Of a stretch of DNA of 64,000 nt, positions 58,601 through 64,000 are shown in pieces. Origin of the DNA: Nocardia nova NBRC 15556 (GTDB taxonomy: Bacteria > Actinomycetota > Actinomycetes > Mycobacteriales > Mycobacteriaceae). The stretch is taken from assembly GCF_001613005.1 (NCBI RefSeq), contig NZ_BDBN01000006.1, positions 62,001 through 126,000 on the forward strand, read 5' to 3'. Below the pieces are notes generated by a model, which worked only from the letters and a program-made list of their open reading frames with translations, was not told the origin of the DNA and searched no databases. The position numbers were made by a program, and so were the translations under genes. Every line of letters begins with the position of its first letter. Within the stretch, counting starts at the first letter, position 1.

Positions 58601-61600
58601 TTCCTGCTCGTCGCGGGCGGCCGGATCGGCTGCGGGGTGGTCGACGACCTCACCCTGCAGGCGCCGATTCTGCCGACCGCGGACGACGAGATCGAGCTGC
58701 AGGTCCTGGTGCAAGCGCCCGACCAGGCCGGGCGTCGCCGGTTCGAGTTCTATTTCCGGACCTCGGCGGACGACGACTGGGTACACAACGCGACCGGCGC
58801 ACTGGCGGCGCAAGGGGACCATGACTCGGAGTTGTCGGCGCGGTTGCGGGCGGAGCCGTGGCCGCCGGCCGACGCGGAACGGGTCGATACCGCGGGACTG
58901 GCCGAGCGGATCTACCGGGATGCCGGGCTCGAATACGGTCCGGCGTTCATCGGGGTGCGCGCCGCATGGCAGCGCGGCGACGCGGTCTTCTCCGAGGTCG
59001 TCCTCGATACCGCCGCCGCACCGGAGGCCGCTCGCCACGATCTGCATCCGGCCCTGCTGGATCTGGTGCTCCACGCGGGCTTTTCGCGGCTGATGTGGCG
59101 GGACGCGGATTTCCCTCCCGATACGGGCCGGTTGTTGTTCCGGTGGGGCGGTGCGCGATTCCACCGGCAGGCGGGTGAACGCCGGGCCGAGGTGACCTCG
59201 CTGCGGGTCGTCGCGATCGCGAGCGGGACCGAAACCATCTCCGTCGCGGCGGTCGATCCGAACGGCGACCCGATCGTCTCGGTCGACGCGGTGGTGATGC
59301 GCCCGTACGACCTCGGCGAGTTCCGGCGGATCCTGGCGCGCGACGACGTCGGCCTCTACGAGGTGCGGTGGGAGTCCGCGCCGGCGAGCCCGGCCGCCTC
59401 GCAGGCCCCGTCGATGGCGGTACTCGGCAGCGCGCCGCTACCGGGGATCGGCGCCTGCTACGGTTCCGTCGCCGAACTCGTTGCGGCCGAACGGGTTCCG
59501 GATGTAGTGGTGTGGCGAGCCGCAGCGCAGGCCAGTGCCGATGCCGCCGATGTCGCGGCGGCGGTGCGGGCGCACGTGCAGGGCACGCTGACGGTACTGA
59601 AGTCCTGGCTCGCGCAGCGATCTCTCTCCGACGTCCGGCTGGTCGTGGTGACGGCGGGAGGTGCCGGATTGCCCGAGGCGCAACCGGATCCGGCCGCCGC
59701 CGCGCTGTCGGGACTGGTGCGCAGTGCGCAGTCGGAGAATCCGGGGCGGTTCGTTCTACTCGACACCGACCCCGCCGTGTCGGTGGACGGTGATCTGATC
59801 GCGGCGGTGGTGCGCTCGGGTGAACCGCAGGTCGCCGTGCGCGGTCGGCAGCTGCTGGTTCCTCGGTTGACGCGCGCCTCGGCAGCGGACGAGACCGGTG
59901 TCGCGGCGTCGCCGTGGGATGCGACGGTGGTGATCACCGGTGGCACCGGTGGCCTGGGCGCCCTGTTCGCCCGCCATCTGGTCGCCGAACACCGTGTGCG
60001 CAGACTGGTGCTGACCTCGCGCCGCGGACCTGCGGCCCCCGGTGCCGACGCCCTGGCCGCCGAGCTGACGCGGGCCGTAGCCGACGTCCGGATGATCGCC
60101 TGCGATATCGCGGATCGCGAGGCGGTGGCACAGCTGGTGGAGACTCTCGATCCCGCCGCCGGGCCGATCGCGATCGTGCATGCCGCCGGGGTGCTCGACG
60201 ACGGCACCGTCGAGTCGTCGACCCCCGAGCAGGTGGATCGGGTGCTGGCGCCGAAGGTCGACGGGGCATGGCATCTGCACGAGTTGACCCGCGACCGCGA
60301 TGTGTCGGCGTTCGTGCTGTTCTCCTCCGTCGCCGCAGTGCTCGGATCCCCGGGGCAGGGCAATTACGCGGCGGCGAACGGATTTCTGGACGCCCTCGCC
60401 CAATCGCGGCGAGCGGCGGGGATGGCCGCGACCTCGGTGGCGTGGGGGCCCTGGCATCAGGGCAGCGGCATGACCGGTGAGGTGGACGATGCGGCGCTGC
60501 GCCGCTGGGCGCGCCTGGGCCTGGGGCAGCTCGCCGACGCCGACGGTCTGCGCCTGTTCGATGCGGCCCTCGCGCACGTTCGACCGATACCCCTGCGATT
60601 CGACGCGACCGTCCTGCGGCGCGCATCCGACGCCGTCGCGGTTCCCGCCGTACTGCGTGGATTCCTGCCCCGCTCGGCGCGACCGGCGCGCACCGAATCG
60701 GCCGCGGCGTTGTCGCTGGGCGCGAGGTTGGCCGGGGTGCCGGAGGCACAACGCCGTGATGTCGTGCTGGAGGTGGTGCGCGAGCAGGTGGCCGCCGTGC
60801 TGGGGCACGACTCGGGCAACGATATCGGCCCCGACCAGCCCTTCGACGAGATCGGTTTCGATTCCCTCGCCGCGGTGGAGTTCCGCAACCGCCTGGCCGA
60901 GGCCACCGGCGTGCAGCTGGTATCGACTCTCGTGTTCGACCACCCGACCCCGTCGGCGGTGGCGAAACTCGTGCACTCCCGCATCGCGCCGGTCGCGGCC
61001 GGCGCAGCCGCCGTCGAGCCCGTGCGCCGGGTGCGGACCGACGAACCGATCGCGATCGTGGGGATGGCGTGCCGCTTCCCGGGCGGTGTGGAATCACCGG
61101 ACCACCTGTGGGACCTCGTCGCCTCCGGAACCGACGCGACCGGCGAGTTCCCGTCGGATCGCGGCTGGGAGCTCGAGCGACTGTTCGACCGGGACCCGGA
61201 CAAACCCGGTACCGTCTACACCACCCGCGGTGGATTTCTCTATGACGCAGCGGATTTCGATCCGGGCTTCTTCGGGATCAGCCCCCGCGAAGCCGTCGCG
61301 ATGGATCCGCAGCAGCGATTGCTGCTGGAAGTGTCGTGGGAGGCGCTGGAGCAGGCGGGTATCGACCCGGTATCCCTGCGCGGCAGCGATACCGGAGTGT
61401 TCACCGGCGCCGGCGCCTCGGGCTATGTCGACCGCGTCGAGGGCGAACTCGAGGGCTATCGGCTCACCGGTAACACCAGCAGCGTGATATCCGGGCGGGT
61501 GGCCTACGTGCTCGGGCTGGAGGGGCCGGCGGTGACCGTGGACACCGCATGCTCGTCGTCGCTGGTGTCGCTGCATCTGGCCTGCCAAGCGCTGCGCCAA

Positions 61601-62317
61601 GGTGACAGCTCGCTGGTGCTGGCCGGTGGTGTCACCGTCGCGGCCAGCCCCTATCTGTACGTGGATTTCGCGCGGCAGCGCGGTCTTTCGCCCGACGGCC
61701 GGTGCAAGGCCTTCTCCGCGGAAGCCGACGGCGTCGCCTTCGCCGAGGGTGTCGGTGTGCTGGTGCTCGAGCGGCTCTCCGATGCCCGGCGCCGGGGGCA
61801 CGACGTGCTCGCGCTCGTGCGCGGGACGGCGGTGAACCAGGACGGTGCGAGCAACGGATTGACCGCGCCGAACGGTCCGTCGCAAGAACGAGTGATCGCG
61901 CAGGCACTCGCCAATGCCGGGCTCGCACCCGCCGACGTGGACGCGGTGGAGGCGCACGGGACCGGCACCCCGCTCGGTGATCCGATCGAGGCCAACGCGT
62001 TGATCGCCGCGTACGGGCAGGACCGCGGCGACCGGGAGCCGTTGCGGATCGGCTCGATCAAATCGAATATCGGCCACACCGTCGCCGCGGCCGGTGTCGG
62101 TGGCGTGATCAAGATGGTGCAGGCGCTGCGGCACGAAACCCTGCCCCGGACCCTGCACGCGGATGCGCCGTCCCCGCATGTGGATTGGTCCGCGGGCGAG
62201 GTGCGGCTGCTGACCCGGCCGGAACCGTGGCGCGCGGGGGAGAAGGTGCGCCGGGCCGGTGTGTCGTCGTTCGGTGTCAGCGGCACCAACGCGCACGCGA
62301 TCCTCGAGGAGGCGCCC
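43974..62317 (+). repeat. Duplicated PKS domains: KS of modules 1 and 4, DH of modules 3 and 4
   Basis: The KS of module 1 (43974-45250) and of module 4 (61040-62317) share long identical protein stretches around the active site (for example the segment [18 protein letters not shown]). Both differ there from the KS of modules 2 and 3. Likewise the DH of modules 3 and 4 share the [11 protein letters not shown] start and a VPSAAL motif. The loading AT and the module 2 AT form another similar pair. These are homologous module copies, probably by duplication or gene conversion. The feature spans only the two KS copies as outer limits. Confidence 0.6.
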
Positions 62318-64000
62318 GCCACCCCGTCGGGCGTCTCGGCGCCGGCCGCCGCCGACCACCGACCGCCGATGCCGTGGCTGGTGTCGGCCAAGAACGAGAC
62401 CGCCCTGCGGGCGCAGGCGGCCAAGCTGCGGAACTGGCTGCTCGACCATCCGGATGCCGATCCGGCGGATGTGGCGTATTCCCTTGCGACCGCACGCACG
62501 CAGCACGAGTGCCGGGCGGTGGTGCTCGGTGGTGATCGTGAGCAGATGTCGGCGCGACTCGCGGCGCTCGCGTCCGGAACACCCTCGCCCGCAGTGATTT
62601 CCGGCACGGTGTGCACGGGCAGGACGGCCTTCCTGTTCACCGGCCAGGGTGCGCAACGCGTCGGAATGGGCGCGGAGCTGGCAGCGGCGTTCCCGGTATT
62701 CTCCCGAGCGCTGGACGAGGTGTGCGCCCGGTTCGATCCCCTGGTGGGATGTTCGTTGCGGCAGGCGATGTTCACCGGGCACGGAAGTGACGCGGCCGCC
62801 GCGGAGACCGGGATGCTGGATCGGACCCGGTTGACCCAGCCCGCCCTGTTCGCCTTCGAAGTGGCGATGTGCCGGCTCATGGAGTCGTTCGGTCTGAGCC
62901 CCGACCTGGTGATCGGCCATTCGATCGGCGAGCTGGCCGCGGCGTATGTGGCCGGCGTGTGGTCGCTCGACGATGCCTGCGCACTGGTCGCGGCGCGCGG
63001 GCGGTTGATGGCGGAGCTGCCCGAGGGCGGCGCGATGCTCGCGATCGCCGCATCGGAAGCCGAAGTCGATTCGGCAACAGTCGAATTCGGTGATCGAGTA
63101 GCCATTGCGGCGGTGAACGCGCCGGCGGCCGTGGTGGTCTCGGGTGACGAAGACGCCGTCGGCGAGGTCGAGCGGCAGTTCACCGAGCGGGGCCGCCGGA
63201 CGAGCCGATTGCGGGTCTCGCACGCGTTCCATTCCGCGCGGATGGAGCCGATGCTGGCCGAATTCGAGCAGGCGGCGGCCGGTGTGTCCTTCGTCGTTCC
63301 CCGCATTCCGCTGGTATCGAACGTCTCGGGCCGCATTGCCGGCGAGGAGATCTCGGATTCGGGGTACTGGGTGTCGCAGGTGCGTGCCGCGGTGCGTTTC
63401 GCGCCGGGTGTCGAGACTCTGGTGGCGGCGGGCGTGCGCCGCTTCCTGGAAGTCGGGCCCGACGCGGTGCTGGCGGCGATGACGCAGCAGACCCTTCCCG
63501 CGGAGATCGAGGAGCGCTCCGCGATCGCCGCGGCGGCCCGCCGGGAGCACGACGAGGTCGAGCAGTTCCTGACACTGCTCGGCCGAGCGCATACCGCCGG
63601 ACTGCCGGTCGACTGGACTCGGCTGTTCGCCGACCGCCGCAATACCCGGGTCGCTCTGCCCACCTACGTCTTCGAACATCGCCGGTACTGGCTCGACCCC
63701 GCCGCCGGGGACGCCCGGAATACTTCGGAGCATCCGCTGCTCACCGACGTGGTGCGCGTGGGCGATCGCGACGAGTGGCTGTTCACCGGGCGGCTGTCGC
63801 TGCGCACCCAGCCCTGGATCGCCGACCACACCAGCTACGGAGTGGTGCTCGTCCCGAGCGCCGCGCTGATGGAGATGCTGGTGGTCGCCGGTCGGCGGAT
63901 CGGATGCGGCGCCGTGGACGAGCTCACGCTCGAGGCGCCGATCCTCCCGCCGGCGCAGGGCGATGTCGAGCTGCAAGTGCTGGTGCGGGAACCGGATCCG
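55670..64000 (+). CDS. Modular type I polyketide synthase: modules 3 and 4 (cut by the window edge)
   Basis: At least 2777 aa, open at the right edge. Residues 1-30 ([20 protein letters not shown]) form a helical N-terminal docking domain that should receive the chain from the preceding PKS. Module 3: KS Cys208, AT Ser659 with QAFH (759-762), a variant of the malonyl motif HAFH; DH His962 ([10 protein letters not shown]); KR Tyr1566 with LDD (B-type); ACP Ser1732. Module 4: KS Cys1961, AT Ser2418 with HAFH (2518), malonyl; DH His2720, truncated by the window end. All visible catalytic residues are present. Module 3 should add a C2 unit leaving a double bond. The ATG follows TAGGAG at 9 nt and lies 26 bp after the upstream PKS stop, so both are one operon. 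Confidence 0.93.
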   Translation, partial: MADNDELRQYLKKTAKELYETKQQLRELTDRSTEPIAIVGMSCRYPGGVRSPEDLWRLTADGVDAVGGFPTDRGWDLQRLYDPDPDVPGTVYTREGGYLDAVGDFDAAFFGISPREAAAMDPQQRLMLEVSWEALEHAGIDPMSLRGSGTGVFAGVIHQNYGPRIGTSATSSETEGHAYFGVANSVLSGRIAYTLGFKGPAISVDTACSSSLVAIHLACQALRNGDATLALAGGVTVMSDPSLLISFARQRGLSPDARCKAFAAAADGTGFSEGVGMLVLERLSEARRLGHTVLAVVRGSAVNQDGASNGLTAPNGLSQERVVAQALANAGLGASDVDVVEAHGTGTKLGDPIEATALIGVYGKGRAHGPLRLGSLKSNIGHTQAAAGVAGVIKMVQAMRHEMLPQTLHLDAPSPHVDWSAGTVRLLRSSEPWPAGERVRRAGVSSFGASGTNAHLIVEEAPTEPVTDPASADVPDLDPIASDVVPLVMSAKSRDALRAQADRLRQWLLGDPDADPWDVAHSLTTSRALLDHRGVVLGRGRDELLASLADLATGAPNTIESKVLAGQTAFLFTGQGAQRAGMGAGLYRAFPVFAAALDELCAEFDPLLGRSLREVMFAGPDAVLDRTEFTQPALFAFEVALFRLVESFGVTPDVVIGHSIGELAAAYVAGVWSLSDACALVAARGRLMGALPAGGAMLAVAVEEARAVEIAADSGGAVEVAAVNGPSSTVLSGDVDAIAEIERRLGALGVETNRLRVTQAFHSARMDPMLAEFRSVAESVTYRPPNLPVVSNESGDVAGNAVTQPEYWVRQVRGCVRFAPGVAALVAAGVRRFVEVGPNAVLAAMTRECLAELPEVEPAASVVATARRSVDEVVRFATALAELQVAGAAVDWAPWFAGRNVRRVPLPTYAFQHRRYWLQPAGEVSPASDHPILTGVVGLAGSDEWLFTGRLSLRTHPWIADHTTYGVVVVPSAALIEFLLVAGGRIGCGVVDDLTLQAPILPTADDEIELQVLVQAPDQAGRRRFEFYFRTSADDDWVHNATGALAAQGDHDSELSARLRAEPWPPADAERVDTAGLAERIYRDAGLEYGPAFIGVRAAWQRGDAVFSEVVLDTAAAPEAARHDLHPALLDLVLHAGFSRLMWRDADFPPDTGRLLFRWGGARFHRQAGERRAEVTSLRVVAIASGTETISVAAVDPNGDPIVSVDAVVMRPYDLGEFRRILARDDVGLYEVRWESAPASPAASQAPSMAVLGSAPLPGIGACYGSVAELVAAERVPDVVVWRAAAQASADAADVAAAVRAHVQGTLTVLKSWLAQRSLSDVRLVVVTAGGAGLPEAQPDPAAAALSGLVRSAQSENPGRFVLLDTDPAVSVDGDLIAAVVRSGEPQVAVRGRQLLVPRLTRASAADETGVAASPWDATVVITGGTGGLGALFARHLVAEHRVRRLVLTSRRGPAAPGADALAAELTRAVADVRMIACDIADREAVAQLVETLDPAAGPIAIVHAAGVLDDGTVESSTPEQVDRVLAPKVDGAWHLHELTRDRDVSAFVLFSSVAAVLGSPGQGNYAAANGFLDALAQSRRAAGMAATSVAWGPWHQGSGMTGEVDDAALRRWARLGLGQLADADGLRLFDAALAHVRPIPLRFDATVLRRASDAVAVPAVLRGFLPRSARPARTESAAALSLGARLAGVPEAQRRDVVLEVVREQVAAVLGHDSGNDIGPDQPFDEIGFDSLAAVEFRNRLAEATGVQLVSTLVFDHPTPSAVAKLVHSRIAPVAAGAAAVEPVRRVRTDEPIAIVGMACRFPGGVESPDHLWDLVASGTDATGEFPSDRGWELERLFDRDPDKPGTVYTTRGGFLYDAADFDPGFFGISPREAVAMDPQQRLLLEVSWEALEQAGIDPVSLRGSDTGVFTGAGASGYVDRVEGELEGYRLTGNTSSVISGRVAYVLGLEGPAVTVDTACSSSLVSLHLACQALRQGDSSLVLAGGVTVAASPYLYVDFARQRGLSPDGRCKAFSAEADGVAFAEGVGVLVLERLSDARRRGHDVLALVRGTAVNQDGASNGLTAPNGPSQERVIAQALANAGLAPADVDAVEAHGTGTPLGDPIEANALIAAYGQDRGDREPLRIGSIKSNIGHTVAAAGVGGVIKMVQALRHETLPRTLHADAPSPHVDWSAGEVRLLTRPEPWRAGEKVRRAGVSSFGVSGTNAHAILEEAPATPSGVSAPAAADHRPPMPWLVSAKNETALRAQAAKLRNWLLDHPDADPADVAYSLATARTQHECRAVVLGGDREQMSARLAALASGTPSPAVISGTVCTGRTAFLFTGQGAQRVGMGAELAAAFPVFSRALDEVCARFDPLVGCSLRQAMFTGHGSDAAAAETGMLDRTRLTQPALFAFEVAMCRLMESFGLSPDLVIGHSIGELAAAYVAGVWSLDDACALVAARGRLMAELPEGGAMLAIAASEAEVDSATVEFGDRVAIAAVNAPAAVVVSGDEDAVGEVERQFTERGRRTSRLRVSHAFHSARMEPMLAEFEQAAAGVSFVVPRIPLVSNVSGRIAGEEISDSGYWVSQVRAAVRFAPGVETLVAAGVRRFLEVGPDAVLAAMTQQTLPAEIEERSAIAAAARREHDEVEQFLTLLGRAHTAGLPVDWTRLFADRRNTRVALPTYVFEHRRYWLDPAAGDARNTSEHPLLTDVVRVGDRDEWLFTGRLSLRTQPWIADHTSYGVVLVPSAALMEMLVVAGRRIGCGAVDELTLEAPILPPAQGDVELQVLVREPDP

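Overview
The window is GC-rich with actinobacterial codon bias. The gene set (AdnAB, UvrD2 with a tetracysteine-HRDC tail, WhiB7, mycoredoxin, Rpf, UPF0182, DUF2342 metalloprotease) points to a mycolic-acid actinobacterium, most likely Nocardia or a close relative. Much of 8.7-39.3 kb follows the order I remember for Mycobacterium tuberculosis Rv3204 to Rv3193c (ATL, LipV-like hydrolase, adnA, adnB, K+ channel, nudC, mrx1, uvrD2, whiB7, ABC1 kinase, ThiF-like, DUF2342, PDZ-Lon, UPF0182). This region is therefore chromosomal core with a few inserted blocks.

Layout. 0-4.5 kb: respiratory nitrate reductase narG and the 5' part of narH, read leftwards. 4.9-9.8 kb: a secreted seven-repeat FG-GAP protein, a MobA-MoeA fusion (molybdenum cofactor, which NarG needs), a two-domain VOC protein, an alkyltransferase-like protein and an alpha/beta hydrolase. 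10.2-17.5 kb: the AdnAB recombination motor-nuclease. 17.5-20.4 kb: DoxX-like protein, potassium channel, NAD pyrophosphatase NudC and mycoredoxin. 20.4-21.8 kb: an apparently self-regulated SRPBCC-EVE-MarR operon behind a palindromic operator. 21.9-26.5 kb: uvrD2, then whiB7 with a long leader (promoter with upstream AT-rich tract, translated upstream ORF, intrinsic attenuator), then an ABC1-family kinase.

26.7-30.7 kb is the most interesting block: four co-directional genes that I do not recall at this place in M. tuberculosis. They encode a J-domain/pseudokinase fusion, a VWA protein, a divergent adenylosuccinate synthetase paralogue, and an NrtR-like regulator with a Nudix-type sensor domain lacking the catalytic glutamates plus a C-terminal winged helix. 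A perfect 8-bp inverted repeat overlaps the presumed -10 box and touches the start codon of the first gene. This looks like a self-contained nucleotide- or ADP-ribose-sensing system with unknown output.

30.8-40 kb: ThiF-like protein, fused hot-dog dehydratase, DUF2342 metalloprotease, PDZ-Lon protease, PPA1309-family protein, giant UPF0182 membrane protein, and a secreted resuscitation-promoting factor with a structured leader that may be a c-di-AMP riboswitch. An initiator tRNA(fMet) at 40.7 kb marks the end of the core-like region. From 41.4 kb to the right edge lies a modular type I polyketide synthase. The first protein carries a loading module (shortened, inactive-looking KS, AT, ACP), module 1 (KS-AT-DH-KR-ACP) and module 2 (KS-AT-DH-ER-KR-ACP). 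The second carries module 3 (KS-AT-DH-KR-ACP) and module 4 (KS-AT-DH...), cut by the window edge. AT motifs predict a methylmalonyl-type loading unit, then malonyl, methylmalonyl, malonyl, malonyl.
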